Origin: Bacteroidota bacterium
GTDB lineage: Bacteria > Bacteroidota > Bacteroidia > Flavobacteriales_D > Crocinitomicaceae
DNA length: 5,224 nt
Assembly: GCA_016866415.1 (NCBI GenBank)
Contig: VGML01000157.1
Coordinates: forward strand, 1-5,224
Direction of reading: 5' to 3'
Below, piece after piece: positions 1-5,224 of this stretch. The notes under the pieces are model-generated. The model did not search any database and was not told where the DNA came from. It was given only the letters and a program-made list of their open reading frames with translations. Each line of letters starts with the position of its first letter. The stretch's first letter is position 1. Both the position numbers and the translations under genes were made by a program.

Positions 1-63
1 AATACCTAAATTCTAATCCTAACTTTCCCCAAAATTCAACAACATTTCATCGAAAACGGGGTG

Positions 64-93
64 CAAAGATACGCATCATTTTTATTCTGACAA
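64..93 (-). promoter_or_regulatory. Bacteroidota-type promoter reading left, out of the window
   Basis: Read on the minus strand, TTG (93-91) is followed after exactly 19 bases by TATCTTTG (71-64). This matches the -33/-7 consensus of Bacteroidota primary promoters (TTG, about 19 bases, TAnnTTTG). Transcription should start near 57-60 and run toward position 1. No open frame begins and stays open in the remaining 60 bases, so the product is either a gene with a longer leader or an RNA gene beyond the edge. Confidence 0.7.
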
Positions 94-128
94 TACTTTT
101 TTTGAAGTTTTTTTTGAGAAAAGATTTC

Positions 129-152
129 AATTCACTTTTGAATCAGTGAATT
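129..152. repeat. 7-bp inverted repeat upstream of the sigma factor gene
   Basis: AATTCAC (129-135) and GTGAATT (146-152) are perfect inverted copies separated by 10 bases. The repeat lies 65 bases before the chosen start of the sigma gene, in DNA with no clear TAnnTTTG box of its own. It could be an operator for a dimeric regulator, a weak hairpin in the leader, or chance in AT-rich DNA. No poly-T tract follows it directly, so it does not look like an intrinsic terminator. Confidence 0.35.
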
Positions 153-217
153 AATACTTGAAAATTTTATTTAAGTTACGTTCACTAAAGAATTATTGCA
201 AATATTTTGTGGAAATA

Positions 218-823
218 ATGAATTCCATGCATCTTTGGATAAAAAAGTTGTTTCAGAATCGAAAATATAATTTTTCATCTTTGACTGATCAAGAACTGAT
301 CGAATTGTTCGTGCAAAAAAACGATAGTCGAATTATAGCGGCACTCTATCAACGATACGGTCATTTGGTTTTTGGTGTTTGCATGAAATACTTGAAACAT
401 ATTCAGAATGCCGAGGATTTGACAATTGAACTATTTTCTGATTTACCTCAAAAATTAAAAAACCACAAGATTCTTCATTTTAAAAGCTGGCTTTATATAA
501 CAACAAAGAATTCATGTTTAATGATACTCAGGAAGAAAAATGAATTCAAGTCAAATATTCATGATCAAATCGTTGATGAAGCGGAAGAAGATAGTCTTAG
601 TTCGAAAGAAATTCTCGAAACAAAACTTGAGGCGCTTGAAATTGCATTAGAAGAAATCAATGAGAAACAAGCTACTTGTATAAAGGCTTTTTACTTAGAA
701 AAACGATGTTATGATGAAATCAGTAGAATGCATAGCCTCACATTACATGAAGTGAAAAGTCACATACAGAATGGCAAAAGAAATTTAAAAATAATTCTAT
801 CAAAATTAATCTCGGAAAAATGA
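218..823 (+). CDS. ECF-type RNA polymerase sigma factor
   Basis: This 201-residue protein has the two-domain plan of an ECF sigma factor, which directs RNA polymerase to a specific promoter set. Region 2 covers about residues 24-107, with KYL (58-60), AED (65-67), FKSWLY (88-93) and LRKK (104-107). Region 4 covers about 138-193 and ends in a helix-turn-helix with QNGKRNLK (184-191). An acidic, Ser-rich linker joins them. I chose ATG 218; the frame is open back to TTG 158, but homologues I know start shortly before the LTDQELIELF segment, and a Met at 227 is also possible. A GGAA at 211-214 lies just upstream. The stop overlaps the next start as ATGA, so the two genes are almost certainly co-translated. 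The family resembles ECF factors common in Flavobacteriales that are paired with a membrane TPR protein. Its target genes cannot be read here. Confidence 0.93.
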   Translation: MNSMHLWIKKLFQNRKYNFSSLTDQELIELFVQKNDSRIIAALYQRYGHLVFGVCMKYLKHIQNAEDLTIELFSDLPQKLKNHKILHFKSWLYITTKNSCLMILRKKNEFKSNIHDQIVDEAEEDSLSSKEILETKLEALEIALEEINEKQATCIKAFYLEKRCYDEISRMHSLTLHEVKSHIQNGKRNLKIILSKLISEK

Positions 824-1848
824 GTTTATCACGAAAAGATATAATCGAATACAAAACAACGCTCGACGCGTCTCGGAAAAATGAAATTGAGATGAACGTT
901 ATTGATGACGATTTCGATCGAGAATCACTGGATGGGTGGTCAGAAAACCAAGTTTCAATCCAACAATTAAAATCATTAGATTACAAAATAAAATTCAATT
1001 TTAAGTTTAAACTATTTCTATCAATTACTCTGTTGACAATTACAACATTAATTATCTTGCTTGTTATTTTAAACTCAAATGATTCAAAGAAAAAAAAGTC
1101 ATTGGAAAATGAACAAACTTTAATTGTGAAAAAAACTGCAATTTCAAAGGATTCGATTTCATTTTTTAAAGAATTACCTAAAAAACTACAAATCAAACCA
1201 TCAAGGATCAAAGCTGATTTCGAAGAGAAGGCTTTATTTATTTCCAATGAATCTGATGAGTCTAAAGTAATAAATAGAGAACCTATTCACTTGCCAGTGA
1301 AAAATCCTGGTAAGATTAATAATTCAGCTTCAAAAAGAGAAAATCTGGCGAAAGAAACGTATTTGAACGAATTAAAAGTAATTGATTACCGTTTCTATAG
1401 AACCCGCCCATATGAGAAGGTTAAAAATGAACTAAGTGGGACCTCTGCAGATAAAGAAACAAACACAATCGAACAGAACAATTCACAGAATGCAATTGAA
1501 TATACTTATTTTTCATATTTGGATAAGTCACTTAACTATTTCAGTAAAAACAAATTCAAAACTGCATTGAATCGATTTGAAGTGATTTTGGAAACGTATC
1601 CAGATGATGCAAACGCCTTGTTTTATAGTGCGATTTGTCTGTATAATTTGAATCAATTCGAATTATGTGAAAATCGATTATCGCAACTACAGAACAGCCG
1701 ATTCACCAACTTTGATCAGGAACAGCAATGGTATTTACTTTTAGTTTATAAGTCGCTGGATAAAAACAATGCTTTTGTAAATCTTAAAGAAAAGATAATT
1801 CTTGAAAATGGATTTTATTCAAAATCTGCAAAATCACTCGAATTTTAA
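820..1848 (+). CDS. Membrane-anchored TPR-like protein, putative partner or anti-sigma of the upstream ECF factor
   Basis: This 342-residue protein has three visible parts. Residues 1-55 are polar and contain DIIEYKTTLDASRKNEIE followed by DDDFDRESLDGW (29-40). That pattern resembles the short N-terminal segment seen in many Bacteroidota anti-sigma-like proteins (a D-IE-YL start, then a D-F--DAL-G motif). One membrane helix lies at about 64-86. A Lys/Ser-rich linker leads to a helical C-terminal half with TPR-like repeats at about 231-262 and 265-296 and perhaps a third to 330; FKTALNRFEVILETYPDDA is a good TPR match. If the N-terminus is cytoplasmic, the TPR part is periplasmic. There is no zinc-binding HxxxCxxC motif, so it is not a classical ZAS anti-sigma factor. 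Start ATG 820 overlaps the sigma stop, implying translational coupling. Anti-sigma function is inferred from context and the N-terminal motif. Confidence 0.85.
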   Translation: MSLSRKDIIEYKTTLDASRKNEIEMNVIDDDFDRESLDGWSENQVSIQQLKSLDYKIKFNFKFKLFLSITLLTITTLIILLVILNSNDSKKKKSLENEQTLIVKKTAISKDSISFFKELPKKLQIKPSRIKADFEEKALFISNESDESKVINREPIHLPVKNPGKINNSASKRENLAKETYLNELKVIDYRFYRTRPYEKVKNELSGTSADKETNTIEQNNSQNAIEYTYFSYLDKSLNYFSKNKFKTALNRFEVILETYPDDANALFYSAICLYNLNQFELCENRLSQLQNSRFTNFDQEQQWYLLLVYKSLDKNNAFVNLKEKIILENGFYSKSAKSLEF

Positions 1849-1860
1849 ATTGGGTTGAGA

Positions 1861-1894
1861 GGAAAAAGAAAACCGCCTCAGTTGGAAGCGGTTT
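1861..1894 (-). terminator. Intrinsic terminator between convergent units, best formed leftward
   Basis: AAACCGC (1870-1876) pairs with GCGGTTT (1888-1894) around an 11-base loop. On the minus strand the hairpin is followed by a T-rich tract (complement of the A-rich 1861-1870), 22 bases beyond the last stop of the leftward genes. This is a normal intrinsic terminator for that unit. On the plus strand, 22 bases after the stop at 1848, the hairpin is followed only by CAATAAAATT, so rightward termination is likely weaker, but it may work in both directions. Confidence 0.8.
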
Positions 1895-1915
1895 CAATAA
1901 AATTCAAGGAATTAA

Positions 1916-2779
1916 TTATTTAACCACAATCTTTTTAGAAAATGGTTTGTTATCAATGAAGAAATTTACAATGTAAATTCCAGATTTAAAATCATTGGTT
2001 GACACATCAAACTGATTATTTCCAATTTGGCCATTCATTGCATTTTTATTGTAAATAGATTTGCCATTTAAATCTAAAATGTTTATTGATGTTTTTGTCA
2101 TTTGGTTCAAGTCATAAGAAATCATAACCTTGTCAGACTCATTATTTACTCCTATAACTACATTGTTATTAAAGGTAATGTTTTCAACACCTGCTGAACT
2201 TTCCTCTGAAAATAAGTGCTGCGATAGGTATATTGCATCACCTGAAGTTGTTCCGTTGTTATTCGTTTTATTCGTTGCAACATAAAACGTAACATCTCCT
2301 GTTCCCGATGCAGGAGCTGTCCAAGTCCAGTTCCAAGATAGAGTTGTTGAGGTATTACTAGTAGATGTGTGATTTGCATATTTTTTAGTATTACCGTTAA
2401 CTGAGGTATTACCTGCTTGTGCGGTAAACGTTCCTGCCATGGCATTTGCACTTGTTAGTGCCGTTGCTTGAAATCCTTTTTTCGCTGGATTGGATGACAT
2501 CACAAGTGCTACAGTATATTGTTGTCCTGGTGAATAGGTTGTTACGGGGGTTGAGCCATCAAGTAATGTTAATACATTTTCATTAGCACCATCTTGAGCT
2601 GTTCCAGAGTGACATTGCGTACAATTTTGTTCACCAGGAGCACCTGTTTTACCTGCAGCCGCCCCACCACTATTTACTGGAGCCTTGTGAAAGCCTTTTA
2701 AATCAGTTAATTCTGATCTGAAGGCAAATATCCCTAAGGACAAACAAACAAATGAAATTGGAATAAATTTAGTTTTCAT
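1916..2779 (-). CDS. Secreted CxxCH protein, choice-of-anchor V type, with T9SS sorting domain
   Basis: This 287-residue protein is probably exported by Sec and then moved across the outer membrane by the type IX system. Residues 1-20 form a signal peptide (MKTK, then a hydrophobic stretch). A conserved block around GAPGEQNCTQCHSG carries one CxxCH (C53, C56, H57), which fits attachment of haem c. This block with the following beta-rich, Thr/Asn-rich region (about 65-195) matches the choice-of-anchor V domain architecture. Residues from about 210 to the end form a type A C-terminal sorting domain, with LDLNGKSIY (235-243), GIYIVNF (268-274) and a final KKIVVK. It is the last gene of the leftward unit, 27 bases after the CxxCH lipoprotein and followed by a terminator. 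Whether haem is really bound is unproven; the distal ligand is not obvious. Confidence 0.88.
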   Translation of the reverse strand: MKTKFIPISFVCLSLGIFAFRSELTDLKGFHKAPVNSGGAAAGKTGAPGEQNCTQCHSGTAQDGANENVLTLLDGSTPVTTYSPGQQYTVALVMSSNPAKKGFQATALTSANAMAGTFTAQAGNTSVNGNTKKYANHTSTSNTSTTLSWNWTWTAPASGTGDVTFYVATNKTNNNGTTSGDAIYLSQHLFSEESSAGVENITFNNNVVIGVNNESDKVMISYDLNQMTKTSINILDLNGKSIYNKNAMNGQIGNNQFDVSTNDFKSGIYIVNFFIDNKPFSKKIVVK

Positions 2780-2806
2780 GTTTAATTAATTATTATCGTT
2801 TACATG

Positions 2807-3160
2807 TTAATTATTTTTCAATCCTTGATTCACCCAACATTGGATTTTCTCAACGATACTATCTGGTAATGCAGGACCTCCATCAGGCATCAAAAGAAAG
2901 CCTTGTCCTTTCATTGCTCCAACTATTGCTGAATAATTCGATTTAATATTTTGGTAATTTGTCAACGTGTACCCGTTTTGATTATCATGGCAACCAGTAC
3001 AATTATTTTGAATAATCGGTAAAATCTCATTGTTGAAAGAAATGGGTTCAGAACATATAATTTCTGGATAAGGTAAATTACCCCCAACTTTATCTTTCGT
3101 GCAACTTGAAATGAAAATTGTTAAAACGGTTATTGAAATTGAATAAATACTATTTTTCAT
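2807..3160 (-). CDS. Small CxxCH lipoprotein, cytochrome c-like
   Basis: The 117-residue product begins with a lipoprotein signal ending in the lipobox ISSC, so Cys20 should be lipidated and the mature protein anchored to a membrane facing the periplasm or surface. The mature part has the layout of a short class I-like cytochrome c domain: FNNEILPIIQNNCTGCH with C54, C57 and H58, then MPDGGPALP with M91 as the likely distal haem ligand, then a terminal helix (IVEKIQCWVNQG). C36 and C108 are left over and could form a disulphide. This is close to the domain found in many Bacteroidota and Planctomycete proteins with the F---I-PI---C--CH pattern. Its start lies within the end of the upstream membrane protein gene (11-base overlap), so translation is probably coupled. 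One-electron transfer is the likely role; the partner is unknown. Confidence 0.87.
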   Translation of the reverse strand: MKNSIYSISITVLTIFISSCTKDKVGGNLPYPEIICSEPISFNNEILPIIQNNCTGCHDNQNGYTLTNYQNIKSNYSAIVGAMKGQGFLLMPDGGPALPDSIVEKIQCWVNQGLKNN

Positions 3161-3539
3161 CTTTTATAAAAATTGAACTTAGGGCTAAAAAAATTACACT
3201 AAAAAACATATAAAGTGGGAGAGCAAAAGTTGGGTAAAACTCAGGAAACTCAATGCCTTCGAGTTTTGCAGTAATTGGCATTAAAACACTTACAATTGAG
3301 CATAGAGCAAACAACGAATTGAAGATGATTTTAGAATAAATCTTGGAAATGAAAGTTATTCCATAGTATACACCCGCAGAAGTGAGAGCTAATGTGAAAT
3401 CTACAGAAACTATTTTCCAGTAAGGTAATACATTAGAAAAATTAAAAAGATTTTGATTGAAAAAATAAGCGAAAAGGAAACTTACGAATGTCGAAATTAC
3501 CCCAGCTGAAACGCCTAAAACTAAAAATGTTTTTGACAT
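3150..3539 (-). CDS. Four-helix integral membrane protein, function unknown
   Basis: I do not recognise the family of this 129-residue protein. Hydrophobic segments at about 5-27, 43-66, 70-90 and 103-125 indicate four transmembrane helices with very short loops. A lysine-containing segment (KIYSK, 66-70) lies between helices 2 and 3, and the C-terminus ends in KDEK. There is no histidine anywhere, so it cannot be a di-haem cytochrome b561, the membrane protein often found beside YceI. No catalytic or transport motif is visible. It sits between the YceI gene (TAATG overlap, so its start is set by coupling) and the CxxCH lipoprotein gene (11-base overlap). This tight packing suggests it works with one or both. 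It might be a membrane anchor, a quinone-site protein or a small permease; none of these is supported directly. Confidence 0.8.
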   Translation of the reverse strand: MSKTFLVLGVSAGVISTFVSFLFAYFFNQNLFNFSNVLPYWKIVSVDFTLALTSAGVYYGITFISKIYSKIIFNSLFALCSIVSVLMPITAKLEGIEFPEFYPTFALPLYMFFSVIFLALSSIFIKDEK

Positions 3540-4081
3540 TACTTTTTATCCGCTGGCACGACAAATGAAATATTCATGAAATCAGGAACCGCTTCACTCT
3601 TCTTGCCAACTTTAAATTCAATTCGATTGACCTTAAATTTTCCTTTCAATGAGATTTTATCACCTGATTTAGAATAACTCGTTGGAATTGTATAAGTTTT
3701 AGTTATCCCTTTTATTGTTAGTTCTCCAGTAATTAAAAGCTCATTTTCCTTTTTTTCAACCTTGGTTGATTTGAATTTAATATCAGGATATTTTTTCGCG
3801 TCAAACCACTCTTCAGTCTGTGATTTTTTATTCATCATTCCATTTCCAGTATTAATACTATTTACGTCTATTTTGAAGTAAAACTTAGATGAACTGACAT
3901 TATTTTCGTCAAAATCAAATTCACCCTTAATTTGATCAAAAGTGCCTGACGGGTCTTTACTTTTAAAATCAATGGTATGACCCTTTTCGGAGACGATAAA
4001 ATGATCGGAAGGCATTAAAGCGATTGATGTCGATAAACCAAGTAAACCAAAATACAAAATACTAATTACTATTTTTTTCAT
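3539..4081 (-). CDS. YceI-family periplasmic lipid-binding protein
   Basis: This 180-residue protein has a Sec signal peptide at about 1-21 (MKKIVISILYFGLLGLSTSIA) and a mature YceI domain, a lipocalin-like barrel that in characterised members holds a polyisoprenoid or ubiquinone-like chain. Family motifs are clear: IKGEFDFDE (51-59), FKIDVNSINTGN (69-80), EEWFDAKKYPDIKFKST (90-106), GELTIKGITK (119-128) and VNRIEFKVGK (151-160). Its length is typical for the family. In this position the usual glycine after the R--F pattern is less clear (RIEFKVGKK), a small deviation. The stop overlaps the start of the membrane protein gene (TAATG), and the barrel gene ends 11 bases upstream. The neighbouring CxxCH proteins make a redox-linked isoprenoid or quinone role plausible, but the ligand is not shown by the sequence. 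Confidence 0.93.
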   Translation of the reverse strand: MKKIVISILYFGLLGLSTSIALMPSDHFIVSEKGHTIDFKSKDPSGTFDQIKGEFDFDENNVSSSKFYFKIDVNSINTGNGMMNKKSQTEEWFDAKKYPDIKFKSTKVEKKENELLITGELTIKGITKTYTIPTSYSKSGDKISLKGKFKVNRIEFKVGKKSEAVPDFMNISFVVPADKK

Positions 4082-4092
4082 ACGTTATTTAT

Positions 4093-4995
4093 TTAAAATG
4101 AAAATTTTCTTCCAACACAAAAACCAAACCGAAATTGACCTTTCAACCAATTTGATCGCGTGTACGGTATGAATTGCGCCTCTCCCAAACCACCTGAATT
4201 TGTCAAATTGATCGTGAAACTATGTCCAAAAGTAAACCATTCTAAACCAAAAGCAAGGCTATTTTTGTAATTCATTTGCGGCCTAAAGTTATTCGGGTTG
4301 AAAATATAATAATATTCAGATATAACAGCGAACCGTTTGAAAAGTTTAATTCGAAAAGCACCACCAAGTGCAAACAAATCATTCATGTCATCAGCATAAA
4401 CATAATTCCGATGAACATAAGTTGGCATAAGAGAAAGTGATAAGTAATCCCCAAAATGCTTTGCTAAGTTCAATTGAGTAAAATAAGAAAACCTATGTGC
4501 GTTTTTTGGAAAGTAACTGACTTGTGACTCATCATTGGAAGCTTTCATGTAACTAAAGAAGGAGCCAACAACAGCCGTCAACGAAACGGGCATCTTTGAT
4601 TTCTCTTGACGCAAAATTCGGTATTTCACAAATCCATCCAAGAGAGATCGATATGGAAACCCTGTACCCTTTGAACGACCAAAACCAATCATTAAATCAT
4701 CTGTAATACCATACTCTAATGCTATGCGCATATCTGAAAGGTTGTCGAACCCAAACATGTTTTCCCAACCACCAAAATCACCAGCCATATCTCCAAATCG
4801 ATGTTCGATACGCATATCCATAAAACCTTTACCAAGTGTTTCTACTGAATGACCATTGATTACTCTTGTTGAAGAAAATGTTCTTGGCTCCTCATAATCC
4901 TCTACAATTGTGTCTTGTCCATAACAAACCACTTTTTGGAAAACTAAAAAAACAACCATTACGATTGAAGGTAATTTGATTTTTAAGTAATTCAT
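4093..4995 (-). CDS. DUF5777-type outer-membrane beta-barrel protein
   Basis: This 300-residue protein starts with a signal peptide (about 1-26, cleaved near CYGQD) and continues as alternating polar and aromatic strands typical of an outer-membrane barrel, ending in GRKFSF with a terminal Phe as expected for recognition by the BAM complex. The N-terminal signature VINGHSVETLGKG (45-57), RIEHRFG (62-68), FGFDNLSDMR (81-90), YGITDDLMIGFGRS (95-108) and FVKYRIL (122-128) match what I know of the DUF5777 family. Its function is unknown; a pore or surface scaffold is possible. I prefer Met1 to Met13 because only Met1 gives a basic N-region (NYLKIK) ahead of the hydrophobic core. It is the first gene of the leftward unit, and TAACTTTG ends 4 bases before its ATG. 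Confidence 0.88.
   Translation of the reverse strand: MNYLKIKLPSIVMVVFLVFQKVVCYGQDTIVEDYEEPRTFSSTRVINGHSVETLGKGFMDMRIEHRFGDMAGDFGGWENMFGFDNLSDMRIALEYGITDDLMIGFGRSKGTGFPYRSLLDGFVKYRILRQEKSKMPVSLTAVVGSFFSYMKASNDESQVSYFPKNAHRFSYFTQLNLAKHFGDYLSLSLMPTYVHRNYVYADDMNDLFALGGAFRIKLFKRFAVISEYYYIFNPNNFRPQMNYKNSLAFGLEWFTFGHSFTINLTNSGGLGEAQFIPYTRSNWLKGQFRFGFCVGRKFSF
4227..4256 (-). promoter_or_regulatory. Candidate internal promoter for the YceI and downstream genes
   Basis: Inside the barrel gene, the minus strand has TTG (4256-4254), exactly 19 bases, then TACTTTTG (4234-4227), a full match to the TTG / TAnnTTTG consensus. Transcription would start near 4220, giving a leader of about 140 bases before the YceI start at 4081. 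It could be chance, since TAnnTTTG is not rare in AT-rich DNA, but the correct spacing and orientation make it worth noting. Confidence 0.4.
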
Positions 4996-4999
4996 AAAT

Positions 5000-5007
5000 C
5001 AAAGTTA
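5000..5007 (-). promoter_or_regulatory. -7 box for the five-gene leftward unit
   Basis: TAACTTTG on the minus strand fits TAnnTTTG. It ends only 4 bases before the ATG of the barrel gene, so the transcript would be leaderless or nearly so. No TTG is present at the expected 19-base distance, so the upstream half of the promoter is missing and an activator or another sigma factor may be needed. Alternatively the box is fortuitous. Confidence 0.5.
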
Positions 5008-5047
5008 ATAAGAATAACATGGATTTGATAATATTTGTTGCACGACC

Positions 5048-5057
5048 AACTTAAGTT
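5048..5057. repeat. 10-bp perfect palindrome in the divergent intergenic region
   Basis: AACTTAAGTT is a perfect palindrome located about 50 bases upstream of the start of the leftward unit and about 115 bases before the rightward frame at 5171. It could be a binding site for a dimeric regulator placed between divergent genes. Ten bases of palindrome are also expected by chance now and then in AT-rich DNA. Confidence 0.25.
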
Positions 5058-5129
5058 AAATTTATTCTAAATTAAAAAAGCATTCAAAGTGCATAAATAG
5101 TCATTTTTTGTTGATATCATTCCATTGAA

Positions 5130-5164
5130 TTTGAATCAGTCAAATAGTTGGTTTTTTACCTTTG
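5130..5164 (+). promoter_or_regulatory. Bacteroidota-type promoter reading right
   Basis: TACCTTTG (5157-5164) fits the -7 consensus. TTTG at 5130-5133 is a possible -33 element, but the 23-base spacer is longer than the usual 19. Transcription should start near 5168-5170, at or just before the ATG at 5171, so the message would have almost no leader. Confidence 0.6.
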
Positions 5165-5170
5165 CACATT

Positions 5171-5224
5171 ATGCGCATTTTCCTTGCTTTTTTTAGAAGA
5201 TTTCGAGTTTTTCTTTTTTTTGCA
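5171..5224 (+). CDS. Start of a membrane protein gene, cut by the window edge; possibly MreC-like
   Basis: Only 18 codons are visible, from ATG 5171 to the right edge, with no stop. The residues (MRIFLAFFRRFRVFLFFA) show a short hydrophobic start, an RRFR cluster and the beginning of a strongly hydrophobic helix, as in a single-pass protein with a cytoplasmic N-terminus. This resembles the N-terminus of some Bacteroidota MreC proteins (rod-shape determination), but mreC normally follows mreB, which is not just upstream here. The identity is therefore tentative. The good -7 box just before the ATG supports a real gene start. Confidence 0.5.
   Translation, partial: MRIFLAFFRRFRVFLFFA

Noticed and set aside
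27..61. CCCC / GGGG pair as a terminator for a gene to the left
   Set aside because: Only four pairs form, the loop is 27 bases, and the adjoining bases do not pair.
158..217. Extension of the sigma factor to TTG 158
   Set aside because: The 20 extra residues are not part of the ECF domain, the total length would exceed the usual size, and ATG 218 has a purine-rich GGAA just upstream. A TTG start cannot be excluded.
981..1247. Minus-strand open frame of 88 codons
   Set aside because: It lies wholly inside the membrane TPR gene on the opposite strand, has no promoter or ribosome site, and reads as low-complexity Ile/Phe/Ser sequence expected from the complement of Lys-rich codons.
2056..2063. 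TAGATTTG on the plus strand inside the T9SS protein gene, as an antisense promoter
   Set aside because: The nearest upstream TTG gives a spacer of only 15 bases and no gene follows in that direction.
2158..2451. Minus-strand open frame of 97 codons
   Set aside because: It is a shifted frame inside the T9SS CxxCH protein gene, whose own frame has a signal peptide, a family domain and a sorting domain. The shifted product matches nothing I recognise.
3150..3539. Four-helix protein as cytochrome b561 next to YceI
   Set aside because: The protein contains no histidine, so haem b ligands are missing.

Overview
The window looks like a chromosomal piece of a member of the Bacteroidota, most likely Flavobacteriales or a near relative. 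This rests on four things seen in the sequence: AT-rich DNA (about one third G+C by eye); promoters of the TTG / TAnnTTTG type used by the Bacteroidota primary sigma factor; a C-terminal type IX secretion (T9SS) sorting domain; and a DUF5777-type outer-membrane barrel, a family I know mainly from this phylum. No mobile element, CRISPR array, tRNA or rRNA was recognised.

Layout, left to right. Positions 1-217 are non-coding. They hold a well-formed leftward promoter (64-93) for something beyond the left edge, and an inverted repeat (129-152) in front of the next gene. Positions 218-1848 hold a two-gene rightward unit: an ECF-type sigma factor, then, overlapping by ATGA, a single-pass membrane protein with a TPR-like C-terminal half. 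A hairpin at 1870-1894 separates this unit from a convergent leftward unit. Positions 4995 down to 1916 hold five tightly packed leftward genes: DUF5777-type beta-barrel, YceI-family periplasmic protein, four-helix membrane protein, lipoprotein with one CxxCH motif, and a secreted protein with one CxxCH motif and a T9SS sorting domain. Positions 4996-5170 are a divergent intergenic region. At 5171 a rightward reading frame with a hydrophobic N-terminus (possibly MreC-like) runs off the right edge.

How they may work together. The sigma factor and the membrane protein look like a regulator and its membrane-bound partner, possibly a non-zinc anti-sigma factor. The leftward unit encodes only envelope proteins, placed in order from outer membrane through periplasm and inner membrane to lipoprotein and cell surface. 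Two of the five carry a haem c-type CxxCH motif. A role in redox or small-lipid handling across the envelope is a reasonable inference, but the substrate cannot be read from the sequence. A second promoter inside the barrel gene (4227-4256) could express the last four genes apart from the barrel.
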